64,000 bases of DNA, taken from NCBI GenBank assembly GCA_037043015.1, contig CM073322.1, forward strand, positions 33,749,364 through 33,813,363, written 5' to 3'. The notes beneath the pieces are model-generated. The model was given only the letters and a program-made list of their open reading frames with translations, was not told where the DNA came from and did no database searches. Positions 13,085 to 23,616 of this stretch are shown here, in pieces. The translations under genes were made by a program, and so were the position numbers. Each line of letters begins with the position of its first letter. Within the stretch, counting starts at the first letter, position 1. This DNA comes from Bryum argenteum (taxonomy: Eukaryota; Streptophyta; Bryopsida; Bryales; Bryaceae).

Positions 13085-14056
13085 ATGGAGCAATTTGGTG
13101 ACATGCTCGTGAAGTGTCGCATTGGCTTGGGAAACATCAGCAGTGTGTTGATGATCGTCGTTCTTGGCGGTTTTGGGAGTCTGATGACACCCAGAGTGAC
13201 ATTGACGTGCTGGAGTCTCGGCGTCTTGGAAACGACATTGTTCTGTGCAAGCCGCCAGAAGATCCTTGAGGTGCGGGTGCGTCATTATTTATCTGTTTCC
13301 GTACTCAAGGTTCTCCTGGTACGGTGTTTATTCTCAGAGGACATCTTCCACTCTTCTATCGAGAGCAATGAATATGAAGTGGGGTCTGCTCGCCACTCCC
13401 GTCTTCGACAGGGCTTTTGGGCGATGGTTGATATCTACTTTCTCGAGCTCTTCGTTGCGTGTCTGATGATATGTGCCCATCGCCCGAGGAGACGGCAGGT
13501 TACGAATAGTCCGCGGAAATTGTTTGGAGTCTGTGCTAGTGTTTCAGCAGCTTTGTCACTGAGCCTATCAGCGGCTGCAATCCATCTACTGGGCGGAAGC
13601 TATGGCCTCCTCATGACAATGAAGGCGTTCTGGCTGATTGGTCTCGGTGCATTTACAGGAGTGACGGTCGTCCTCATGGGCATTACAGAATGGAGGGACT
13701 CGGAACAGTTTGTCACGGCCAACTCATTTAGTGTGCTAATTCAGGGAGTCGGTATGGCTGGTCTGCCCCATACTTATATATTGGAGAAGGTTTTCATCAG
13801 GGACATGAGCAATTGCGATGAGACTTGTAAGGCCCGAGGCACAGGGTTCATCATCGCTTATATGACTATTACGAACCTTCAGGCCCTCCTCCTTATTGCT
13901 GCTTCAAGACTAGAAATGGGGGGTCAAGCGCCCATGGTGAGAACTGATCTGGATGCCCAGTCTGTTGTAGTGAATCCTCCGCCCTGCCATGCATGGCCGG
14001 AGGATTGTCGGTCTACCGACAAGCTAAGAAGATTGCCGGAGGGCACGACATCGTAG
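13085..14056 (+). CDS. Hypothetical multi-pass membrane protein
   Basis: A 323-codon open frame that I do not recognise. Several stretches look membrane-spanning: VLMIVVLGGFGSLM near residue 21, VDIYFLELFVACLMIC near 115, CASVSAALSLSLSAAAI near 150, GLGAFTGVTVVLMGI near 185 and FIIAYMTITNLQALLLIAAS near 270. The C-terminus is polar. A second frame at about 13350-13465 also reads plausibly, so part of the region may be spliced differently or be a decayed gene. The ATG at 13085 is simply the first in frame. Expression is unproven. It could be the last exon of a gene starting upstream near 12.2 kb. Confidence 0.4.
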   Translation: MEQFGDMLVKCRIGLGNISSVLMIVVLGGFGSLMTPRVTLTCWSLGVLETTLFCASRQKILEVRVRHYLSVSVLKVLLVRCLFSEDIFHSSIESNEYEVGSARHSRLRQGFWAMVDIYFLELFVACLMICAHRPRRRQVTNSPRKLFGVCASVSAALSLSLSAAAIHLLGGSYGLLMTMKAFWLIGLGAFTGVTVVLMGITEWRDSEQFVTANSFSVLIQGVGMAGLPHTYILEKVFIRDMSNCDETCKARGTGFIIAYMTITNLQALLLIAASRLEMGGQAPMVRTDLDAQSVVVNPPPCHAWPEDCRSTDKLRRLPEGTTS

Positions 14057-15420
14057 GTACAAGACCTTCCATTAGAACACAAGGAATTCGAGCACCTTCT
14101 TGATGTTGAAGAGTTTACACCAGCGAAATTCAATGAGGCAGCGTTTGTGTTGGATCAAAGACGGGACGACAACGCTGGGATGACCTACCGCCAATTCATG
14201 TGAAACAAGCCACTGATCAGGGTTTAGTACTTAGAGCGTATAACTTAGGAGGTACTTTGTATCGACCACAAATGAATCCCTCAGACAGTTCTTTGCAACA
14301 CCCTCATCATTTTCAAAAAAGTGCATGTTTGGTTGTGGTTTGAATCATCAGCTACATCGGTACCCTAATCTGGAAGGGATAGCTGAATCGTTCAGGTCGT
14401 TGAATCTCAGATTTCTACATGTACTTCGTGGTTGTGGAATTAGTTTTTTGTGAAAGGGCAAACTCATCCTGCACTAGGATGAATGTCATATAGTTTCATT
14501 ACATCTTGGATGGAGTACAAATTTCACCTAAAAAAATTAGGCTAAAACTGAAATTCAACCTAATACAAAAAGTTGAAAGTCAAATGTGATGAAGAAGGTA
14601 CAACTCCTCAAGGTACATCAATATGGTAACATCATTGCAAATCAAGTACCAAAATTATGACAATCAATAATATCTTTATCATAATATTACACTAGTCTTA
14701 AAAGAACAACATAAACTAAGCATGACTCATATAATGAGGTTGCAATGGTAGAACTTAGCCCATATTTTAAAACCCTAACTTAGAGTTGGTGCTTTCACAA
14801 TAATATATACAACAGATTCATACCATCTTAGTGGATCTCCACCTTCTATCACAAGAACTAGGCTTAACGTTATATTCAATTCAATAGTTTGTGAAACATA
14901 ACGAAATCATGAACAAGTATTGAAGAGAGACATCTAAGCCTTTAGTCTAAGTGTCCAATCTCGTCACTAAGAACATTAAGAGCTTATCAATATAAGCTAG
15001 AATGAGCAGAATGGGTTTGGTTGATTGGTTTTTTAGCGAGGTGAGAGACATCAAATTTGTTATCGGAATCCTCGAATTATTTTACGGGCACGTGTTGAAC
15101 ACATTTTAGGGCAGGCACGGTCAGCACAGTCGTCACCTCCACAGTGCCGAGGCTGGCCTCCATCGACACCAACGCAACATTGTTTCTGAAGGACGCTCAA
15201 AGGCGACCGACTACGGTGTCAATCAGGGTTTACGTTCCGCAGCGCCGTGGATCACTTCCAGTAATTTGTCATCGGCGACACTCGAATAGATTGATCGGAG
15301 AACTGGATTTCAAAGCTCTTCGTGCAATTCTCTCTGAAAATGGAGGACCCACTTGTTAGGGTTTACTCTCTCTGGCACTGACCGGGACGAAGGTGGCTGT
15401 GGCAATTGATCGCTGGAGTC
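14057..15420. other. Intergenic region and presenilin 5' region
   Basis: This stretch is AT-rich and without recognised features up to about 15.0 kb. The last 350 bp is GC-richer with short open frames and is most likely the promoter and 5' UTR of presenilin. Confidence 0.45.
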
Positions 15421-16773
15421 ATGGAGAAGGGGATTCTGGACGTGGTGGGCGGCGAAATTGTGGGCATAGTGACGCCCGTCTCGATATGCATGTTTTTGGT
15501 AGTTTCGTTAGTTCACATCTTGGATCCCCGCGGTGAGGATGCGCCGGTTTCCAACATCGCCATGATGGTGTATAATGAGCAGGCCACCGACTCATTCTCT
15601 GAGAAGCTCGGGGGAGCATTGCTGAACGCTGTCGTATTCGTGGTCATAGTCACGTTGGTGACATTCGTCCTGTTTGCCCTGTTCTATTACCGATGCACCA
15701 AATGTCTTCGGGTGTACATGGGATTCTCCTCTTTCACAGTTCTATGCTGGATGGGCGGAATTGTTGCCGCACAAATCATCAAGAAATACTCAATCCCCAT
15801 TGACCTAATTACGTTTTTGATTGTTACGATCAATATCGCAAGCGTGGGTGTCGCGGCTGTTTTCTTCTGCAGAATGCCAATTGCGGTCACCCAGGGGTAC
15901 TTGATCGCCATCGGCATGCTCGTGGCGTTTTGGTTCACGAAGCTCCCGGAGTGGACGACGTGGGTGCTGCTTCTGGCGATGGCGGCCTATGACGTTGTGG
16001 CAGTCCTGACACCGAGGGGTCCTTTGAATCTGCTTGTGGAGTTGGCGATGGAGCGGGACGAGGATATACCGGCTCTTATCTATGAGGCACGACCTACTGT
16101 TCCAGCAGGCACCATGCGTATGCCACCTCCTCAAGCTCAAATGGCTGCAGACAGACCCCGCAGAGAGAGACGATGGAGACGCACAAGATCCTCGGATGAA
16201 CCACCTCAAGGAACAAATCTTCAAGAAACTTCAGGGGAGAATGGTCTTGTCACTGGTCCCCCCACTGAACCTGAAGTTGGAATCCTCGGTTCTCGGTTAG
16301 TTTCGGCCACCGGCGAAGCAGGCACGTTACATGCATTCTCTACCGCCGTAAATGAGAATCAAGTCTCGGATGACGACAGGGCTCCGTTGGTGCAACGTCC
16401 ATCAGAGAGTTCCACAACACCGCAATTAGAGCATCGGCCTAGAGCAGTGAATGGAGGCGCCCAGCATTTGGAAGAAGATGATGAGCACATGGGACTGGGG
16501 CTTTCGGGAGCGATCAAGCTGGGGCTCGGGGACTTCGTATTCTATAGTGTGTTGGTGGGGCGGGCGGCCATGTATGACTTGATGACCGTGTATGCTTGCT
16601 ACCTCGCCATAGTGGCGGGCTTAGGGGCGACGCTCGTATTGCTGGCTGTGTGGAAACGAGCACTTCCTGCTCTGCCCATCTCCATCTCCCTTGGCGTCGT
16701 TTTCTACTTCCTTGCTCGTCTTATCGTGGACCCATTCATTCTGGACATGTCTAGTAACCTCGTGTTTTTCTGA
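15421..16773 (+). CDS. PS: Presenilin, gamma-secretase catalytic subunit
   Basis: Presenilin is the aspartyl protease of the gamma-secretase complex and acts in endomembranes. This intronless ORF of 450 codons starts at the ATG at 15421. An upstream TTG in frame is not needed. It shows multiple membrane segments. The first catalytic Asp lies in AAYDVVAVL (YD at 15988-15993), the second in LGLGDFVFYS (GxGD at 16521-16535), and the PALP motif is in ALPALPIS. Between the two aspartates lies a long hydrophilic loop (about residues 215-355), as in the family. Plant presenilins are about this length, and intronless plant copies are known. All key residues are present and the frame is intact. Confidence 0.97.
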   Translation: MEKGILDVVGGEIVGIVTPVSICMFLVVSLVHILDPRGEDAPVSNIAMMVYNEQATDSFSEKLGGALLNAVVFVVIVTLVTFVLFALFYYRCTKCLRVYMGFSSFTVLCWMGGIVAAQIIKKYSIPIDLITFLIVTINIASVGVAAVFFCRMPIAVTQGYLIAIGMLVAFWFTKLPEWTTWVLLLAMAAYDVVAVLTPRGPLNLLVELAMERDEDIPALIYEARPTVPAGTMRMPPPQAQMAADRPRRERRWRRTRSSDEPPQGTNLQETSGENGLVTGPPTEPEVGILGSRLVSATGEAGTLHAFSTAVNENQVSDDDRAPLVQRPSESSTTPQLEHRPRAVNGGAQHLEEDDEHMGLGLSGAIKLGLGDFVFYSVLVGRAAMYDLMTVYACYLAIVAGLGATLVLLAVWKRALPALPISISLGVVFYFLARLIVDPFILDMSSNLVFF

Positions 16774-17452
16774 TTCCGGAGAACACTATTTGTTTTGAGG
16801 TGAACATCCCTGATTCTTGTAAATATACGAGCCACATATGTTCAAGTTTGTAATCCCGTCCTCGCATCTCTTCTCCCGTTTAATCTCCCTCGTTCACATT
16901 TCGTTCCTTTCCCTTCAAATGGTTGGCGATGGTTACAGGACGTGGATCCTCCTGTATGATACCATGTTGAAGAAGCCTTTGCGGTGGTTTGTATTTGTCA
17001 TTCCACTTCAGATACGCTACCAGATCACTTCGTAGTGTGTATGAATCGACCGACTTCAAATGCTGAGCATGTGCTTACATGTCGTGAGTTGAGAAGAGTG
17101 CAGAGCAGGGTAGCCCGGACAGGATCATGGAACTTCGAACAATCTGCACAGGATGTGTTTTCTGGAAACGATGGTTCTGATGCCTGGGAATTTGGACTGG
17201 GTTGCGTATAGGGGATAGAAAATTATATAAAAACATGTGATTCTCGAGATGATATGGTGCTCCGGGAGCAAAAGCGGGCTGGTGGATGCGGTGGTGCTAC
17301 CTGAGGCGGATCGACAACGATCTTATCTCCTTCTCCATGTCTTTAAGAAGACCAGCTTGCTTTTTCTATTATCAATTCGGGCCTGGTTCCCGATTCGGCC
17401 TCCAATGATAAAAGATTAATATCATAGGTTTGAGGTTGTGATTGCTAGTCAG
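16774..17452. other. Presenilin 3' UTR and spacer
   Basis: Sequence after the presenilin stop codon is probably its 3' UTR. Short ORFs show nothing recognisable. It ends at the TTA that flanks the fold-back element. Confidence 0.5.
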
Positions 17453-17455
17453 TTA

Positions 17456-18367
17456 GGGCGAGTTTCCATGCCTTGAACCGACCCGTCATATTTCAAGGTT
17501 CGTCGTGGAGCAAACCTTCTTTTAAAATTAGGGAGGAGAAATGATGGGTTGTCCTCATGTGAGGACCGTGCCGTAATAAACCTCCATTCGATTTAGATAA
17601 ATGACAGAAAATATCTAATGCAAGCTCCTCAAACAAAGGAATTCCAAAAAGCATCCTAAATTGAGGGAAGAATTATCCAAGATAAGAAATGAGGTCACCC
17701 GTATTATTAAGAGGGCTTGCCAAGCCTTCTTGGTAGACCCTTCACCTAAAAAACGAACCGCTTTTATTAATATGGGTCGACTGTCTCCAAATTACATGCA
17801 AGCCACCCTCACCTTCAAATAAATAGGGTCGGTTCAAGCATGGGGACAGGCTCTCTAGAGACTTCCGACTTCCATTGCAGGATATGAGTGCTAAAAAATG
17901 GAGCTAATGGCTCACTTTTCTTCTTGACCCAGATGTACATGTAATAGCTTCTCTGGGGTACCATGTTAGGTCCTGTCCCCATGCTTGAACCGACCCGTAT
18001 TTATTTGAAGGTGAGGGTGGCTTGCATGTAATTTGGAGACACCCGACCCGTATTAATAAAAGCGGTTCGTTTTTTTAGATGACGGGTCTACCAAGAAGGC
18101 TTGGCAAGCCCAACAAATAATACCGGTGACCCTCATTCTTATCTTGGATTATTCTTCCCTCAATTTAGGATGCTTTTTGGAATTCCTTTGTTTGAGGAGC
18201 TTGCATTAGATATTTTCTGTCATTTATCTAAATCGAATGGAGGTTTATTACGGCACGGTCCTCACATGAGGACAACCCATCATTTCTCCTCCCTAATTTC
18301 AAAAGAAGGTTAGCTACAGGACGAACCTTCAAATATGATGGGTCGGTTCAAGCATGGAGACTCGCCC
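17456..18367. mobile_element. Large fold-back (inverted repeat) element, Harbinger-like ends
   Basis: Two arms of about 395 bp (17456-17850 and 17972-18367) are inverted copies of each other around a 121-bp spacer. The outer ends read GGGCGAGTTTCCATGC and its near-perfect inverse, flanked on both sides by TTA (17453-17455 and 18368-18370). That is the 3-bp target duplication typical of PIF/Harbinger (Tourist) elements. Each arm is itself bounded by inverted copies of CATGCTTGAACCGACCCGT, so this motif occurs four times. No transposase frame is visible. A transcript would form a near-perfect 395-bp hairpin. Confidence 0.85.
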
Positions 18368-18370
18368 TTA

Positions 18371-19099
18371 GTAATACCTATAAGTCCATTTCAAAAGGTT
18401 TACAACATATTTTGAAAAAGCCCAAACATTAGAGGGTGCCATTTTAGGGCACCATAAGAAACACCCATAAGTCCATGTTCAAAATTTCAAAATTTATAAA
18501 ATTTCAAAATTCATAGCAGATTCAAGAAGAATACAAAAATAAAGATTTCACTTGGTTTATCGATTCACTTACATTGCCCATGCACACTATGAATTTCTTA
18601 TACGATGGATGGAGGTGAAAGGAGGATGGAGCTTCTCAGCTCCGCAGATTCCGATTAGATGAATCACTGGACTTAGAAAAATTTCGAGTAGCACCATGGC
18701 GCTCCCTTGTTTGTATCGTAGTCTCACAGCCTTTCTGCAGTTCGCCATTACCGCGGCACTCGTAGCACCGTCTGAAAGCCTTTGCACGCACGCACCCCAG
18801 AGCTCTCAATCATGGGAAACACATAGCTTCCCAAAGAGATCAGTTCCTCATATCCTGCTACAGCTGTTAGAAGTATCACCCCAGCATGCTACCCACACAG
18901 TCCTGAGTCCTCTTCCCAGCTGCAGATACACCTCTCGAAAAAGCATCCCCAACTCGCGTCGCATAGAGACCTGTTCAACCGTAGCGCCGCCGCGACCCCT
19001 CTCCACAACCGCAGCCAGAATCGAGCCACGCGCACCCGTCTCCTTCAACTAGAGGCCTCTCGCAGCCACCACGCAGAACCTGAAGACGCCCTCGTAATC
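18371..19099. other. Spacer before LINE, gene-like composition at the end
   Basis: About 300 bp of AT-rich sequence is followed by about 400 bp (18.7-19.1 kb) of GC-richer sequence with open frames on both strands (e.g. 18696-19052 + and 18848-19048 -). I could not assign these to a family. They could be an old exon fragment or the extreme 5' end of the LINE. Confidence 0.35.
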
Positions 19100-19121
19100 T
19101 TGACTACCCTCGTACTAGATA

Positions 19122-19310
19122 AGTCACACGCTTCCTTCTATTATACTCATGCTAGATCTACTTCACACATCACACCGACTCAATCACACGCTTCCTTCTA
19201 TTATACTCATGCTCAAACTACCTCACACATCACACCGACTCAATTACACGCTTCCTTCTATTATACTCATGCTCGATCTACCTCACACATCACACCGACT
19301 CAATCACAGT
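19122..19310 (+). repeat. 60-bp tandem repeat, three copies, LINE 5' region
   Basis: Three consecutive 60-bp units beginning CACACGCTTCCTTCTATTAT, with only a few substitutions among them. They lie at the 5' end of the LINE, upstream of the likely ORF1 start, and resemble promoter monomer arrays of other LINEs. Confidence 0.85.
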
Positions 19311-19395
19311 TTCCATACACCAATACTAATCCCTGTGGAAACCGGCTGGCCTTTCCCAGAATAGATACACACATACATGTTTTACACTTACCACA

Positions 19396-19520
19396 TACAC
19401 ACTCCATACATCACGCCAAACTTGCTCAAATAACACACAAACACCCAACACTCTTTACACACTCCATACACCACGTCAAAGTTGCTCAAATAACACACAA
19501 ACAACCAATCCTCTTTACAT
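19396..19520 (+). repeat. About 59-bp tandem duplication in LINE 5' region
   Basis: Two adjacent units containing CACACTCCATACA and GCTCAAATAACACACAAACA, differing at a few bases. This is a second, unrelated tandem repeat in the LINE leader. Confidence 0.7.
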
Positions 19521-19915
19521 ACAACCACACCCATTTAAGTCAATCATCACACGCCAAACACCACTCATCCACACGATTAGATAATCATAATGATTACATT
19601 AAAAAGCATGCGGTTACAATATCCATTAACGGATTAATCCCACACATATACTTCATTTCTACTCCTGCTACCACCTCCGTCCATATGCCTATACTATTCT
19701 TGTACTCGCAATCTGCCAGTACCCACTATTTCCACCTTCTTGCTATAATCATACACCCGCCACCTTCAGATGCCCATCGCACAACCTGCAAACCACATTT
19801 TCGAACTTCATCACCCATTCCTCCCCAGCAGTCCACCGAAACTCGACTCTCTCCCAAACACCACCACGCTCCCCCCCTCGATCTCTCCGGATCTCAGTCT
19901 CACCAACTCACACGG

Positions 19916-20110
19916 CACCGCACTTCCACCAAAATTCACGGTCCACCTCATCTACTGACACCGCACCGCACTTCCACCAAAATTCACGATCCACCTCATC
20001 TACTGACACCGCACCGCACTTCTCCCGAAATTCATGATCCAACTCATCTACCCACACCGCACCACAATACCACCATAATTCCCGATCCATCTCATCCACC
20101 TCCCACCGAA
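19916..20110 (+). repeat. 48-bp tandem repeat, about four copies, LINE 5' region
   Basis: Units of 48 bp contain CGCACTTCCACCAAAATTCA and CTCATCTACTGACAC. The first two are nearly identical and the last two are diverged. This is the third tandem array upstream of ORF1. Confidence 0.8.
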
Positions 20111-20548
20111 ACCTCCATGCATTCGCACCCACCGTATTACACTCACACTGCCGCTACTTTTCTAGCCATGACTCACTACCACATGACAACAACCACGACA
20201 CCCCCACCCCGATCAATTCTCAGCTCCAATAACCGGCACACACCTGTCCACCAAATTCGGCACACTGACGGCAAAAGCAGAAAAACTCGACCCACAAGAA
20301 ATGTAGCACCGCTCACCTCTACCTCATGCGATACCCACATGATACTCAAACATTGCACTTATAAATACCAACCCCAGACACATTCCAAACTCACCCGCCA
20401 ACAAACACATTTCAGGTACGCATTCACCCTCTGTAACAATTCAGTCTTACCGTGCTGTTTATTTGTTAATTCTGATTGGTATGTCAAGAACTTACGCTCA
20501 CCCCAACTACCTCTCTCTGCAGCTTACATTGTGCACTATTCCGCCACC

Positions 20549-22654
20549 ATGCCTCGCCTAAAAAGCATTGCACGTGCTAGTACTTGCTCCAAGAACTCTC
20601 TAAGATCTGTCTCGGACAAATCAAGTCGTTCCAGCTCTTCGCGTTCCCGCAAGAAAAGAATTTCAGCAGGTATGGATGCTCTCGCCATTGATGCACCCAC
20701 CGCCATCCGAGACTGGCCAGAGGACTGTGCACCTGAACCAGAGCAAGCTGTACCGATTCCTACTTCTTCTCGATCACAACGGAAGCGCCGCCTGCAAACG
20801 ATCGCTAACGACAGCGATGAAGACGTTGAACATGAACAGCATGACTCTCACTCTTCCCAGCAATACCGGACCCCAGCCACAACTGACCAAGAGATGACCT
20901 CTGTGCGTGTGGAACAACTGCTCAAAGTCGCTGATGCACCGCCTGCACCAATCCAAGACCAACAGAATCTACATATGTTGAGGCCAAGGTCAGCTGACGT
21001 TCCTTCGGCCAGCACAGCCTCAGATCACATCGCCTCGCATCAATCCAGCCCTTTGTTCATTCCTAGTACTGCTCCCATTCCAAGCACTTCTATAACTCTC
21101 ACTCCTACTAACCCACCGTCATTTGCTGATTATGTTGACAAGCTCTGGCTCACCTTTTCAGTCCATGAGCAGATGAACATACAGCGCGGCCTTCCTGAAT
21201 GGTTAGACACATCTGAGTCTAATTTACTAACATCTGATATACTAGAATCTGAACTCTCTGAATTTCACTCCCTCCATCATGCCTTCCCTCATGTCCCACA
21301 ATTGCTTTATCCTAACGCGCGTCCGGACGGCCTCCCAGGTCAGTATTTACACTTAACTCAGGTCCCATATGGATTAGATGTTGACGTCCACACAGGTTTA
21401 TGTCATACTAACCAAATTGTTATAAGATTTGACCATGTGTACCATGAGATGAAAAAGCATGCCGTGCAAGAGGCGGCCATTGCTCGTTTTGCCTCTATGG
21501 GCATCCCTCTTGCCACTAGACTCCGTGAACCAGTCACAGCCATAGTTCACCCCGTTACCAAGAATTGGCTTGGTTTCCTCAAGGTGGACCTTCTCAACCC
21601 TAGTATTGACGGCATAGGACTCCTCAAAGGTTCAAGAATCTTCACTCTACAACTCCATGATTCTTCCTATGTCATTGGTAAAATAGAGAAAGGATTTGAC
21701 TTTCCTTCTACCGCTACTAACCGCAAATTAGTACTAACAAGCCCAGGTTTAGCACACTACACGTCTAGACAACTGCTAGGTGAACTAACTCGATATGGCT
21801 ATCTTGCCGGGGCTAATCTTGAATTTGTAGGAGTTACCAAACGGTCAAAGGAACTTGAGTTTGCAGAAATCACTCTAGCATCTGCTAAAACTAAACAGTA
21901 CCTCCTAGACACTCCCATCTACTTTGGTAACGCTCGCCTAAGCGTTACACTCCCCCTCTGAGATAGGTCTAATCATACTAATGTCCCAGAGGCCCTTTCT
22001 ACCTCCATTGTTGTTCGTGGCTTGCCTATGGACCTTGCTCAGGTACCCATCACCGCTGCACTGCACAAGTTACTTGGACCCAAGAATGTCATCAACATCC
22101 ACTACAACCAAGCCGAAGGGGACCCTCTGAATCGCCATGACGGCCTTGCCACGATTCGATGTCTCAACGCAGCAGTATACACTCAATGGTGCAACCTCAA
22201 GGGAGTGCGTTGTCTAGGAAGACTGCTTGACTTTTCTCCGCATGCCCGCAGTTTGAAAGGATCTAATCCACAAGCCGCCGCCAAAATCCAAGATCAACGT
22301 CCTACCCGAGAAGTCATTGCTGACGCCCTCACCGCTTTCAAGAATGAGACTACTGCATCTCCAACCTTGATCCAGATTGAGAACTCCATCTTTGCAGTTG
22401 AAGATCGCCTCAAATCACATCTCAACTCTATCGGCACCACAATCAACAATCACACCACGGAACGCATTGAACACGTCACCACTCAGCAACAACAACATCA
22501 GGTTCAGTTAGCACATCAACTTCAACTGCTCACATCAGCTTCACGTGAATATAGTCACCACATGAGTGGAATCTTCTCGGCACTTACCAATGGACTACCC
22601 GAGGGTCCACCCGCAAACCCTCCACTTCCAGATAACATCACCTTTGATGTGTAA
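20549..22654 (+). CDS. LINE ORF1 protein (RNA-binding), one in-frame TGA
   Basis: ORF1 proteins of LINEs bind the element RNA and act as chaperones. The open frame extends upstream to 19100, but the start at 20549 has the context GCCACCATGC and follows the tandem repeats, so it is preferred. A Ser/Arg/Lys-rich head (KSIARASTCSKNS, RSSSSRSRKKR) is followed by two RRM-like folds: one around KLVLTSPGLAHY to ARLSVTLPL, the other around TSIVVRGLPMDL to GLATIRCLNAAVY. A Gln-rich coiled coil then precedes the end (FDV). A single TGA at 21959-21961 lies between the two RRM-like regions, and the frame continues unchanged after it. Without it the protein would be about 701 residues. Confidence 0.75.
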
Positions 22655-23616
22655 AACACCATACATGATTAGAGCAACCCTATTTTTGCTAGCATGTTTT
22701 CTCCCCCTTCTGGTTTCACATCAGATGCTTGTAAGCTCGAAGCTTCACATTACCACCTATTACATTATGCATGGGATGGCACTTTTTCTCAACTTTTCTA
22801 CACTCTCACAGATATTTTTGTGTCTTTCTCCCTTACTTCATGCATTACGAGTCCAACACACTGATACAAGTAAAGACCCAGCACTTCTCTCCTCTATGGT
22901 TCCTCCCTACCTACCAATTACTTCTCCTTCCCTGAGCATCCTACCCACGACAACTCTTCCCTTTCAGTCTCCCATCACACATAACGCCCAGTACCCCTGC
23001 GCTCTTCATATAGTTTCAACCTCAATACTCCTATGCTCAAACTACCACATCTGGTTCTCGCAAAGAGTACACCACAGCGATGAACCCTTTGCCGCAACGC
23101 CCACACCTCTCTCTAGAATTTTAATTTGCACCCATAGACATCGCGCCCGCAGGCAGCCTCCCTCGCCGCACAAGTACATAGGCTCCTTTGGTTTCTATAC
23201 CCCCTGGCTAAGCTTCTCAAAGAAGCTACCCACGGTGCCTATCCTCGAAAACCTTCTCTATCATACCCAACTGCCCCACTCAACATCTGCTCCAATACCC
23301 GTACCCCGGCCCAACTCAACGATACACCTCTCAAACCTACCACATACCTATACCCGACCCCTCCCAGATTCCTGGACCCCCTCCCCCTCGTATACCCGGC
23401 TCCTACCCCAAGTATATACCCGGTCCCTCTCTACCTCAATTGTCCAGCCCCTCCCCCCAGTATATACCCGGACCTCTTCCCTATCATATACCCACCCCAT
23501 CCCCCCAGTAAAGTCCAAAACCCCCCCCTCATTCCCATACCTGGCCTCCCCACACCCCCAAAACTCCCCAAAATTACTGCCCCACCAACATCCAAAATCC
23601 CTACTTTTGCCCTACT
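22655..23616 (+). other. LINE ORF1-ORF2 linker, C-rich
   Basis: This lies between ORF1 and the clearly coding part of ORF2. It is extremely C-rich from about 23.28 to 23.55 kb, with a repeated AGTATATACCCGG motif. An open frame (22566-23630) in a frame different from both neighbours spans it, but composition alone can keep frames open here because TAA, TAG and TGA are rare in such sequence. Confidence 0.4.

Noticed and set aside
19122..20110. CRISPR-like arrays
   Set aside because: The units are directly adjacent with no unique spacers, and the setting is eukaryotic.
19100..20548. Long open frame as an extended N-terminus of LINE ORF1
   Set aside because: It runs through three tandem arrays and stop-poor A/C-rich sequence. 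A strong start context lies at 20549, where protein-like sequence begins.
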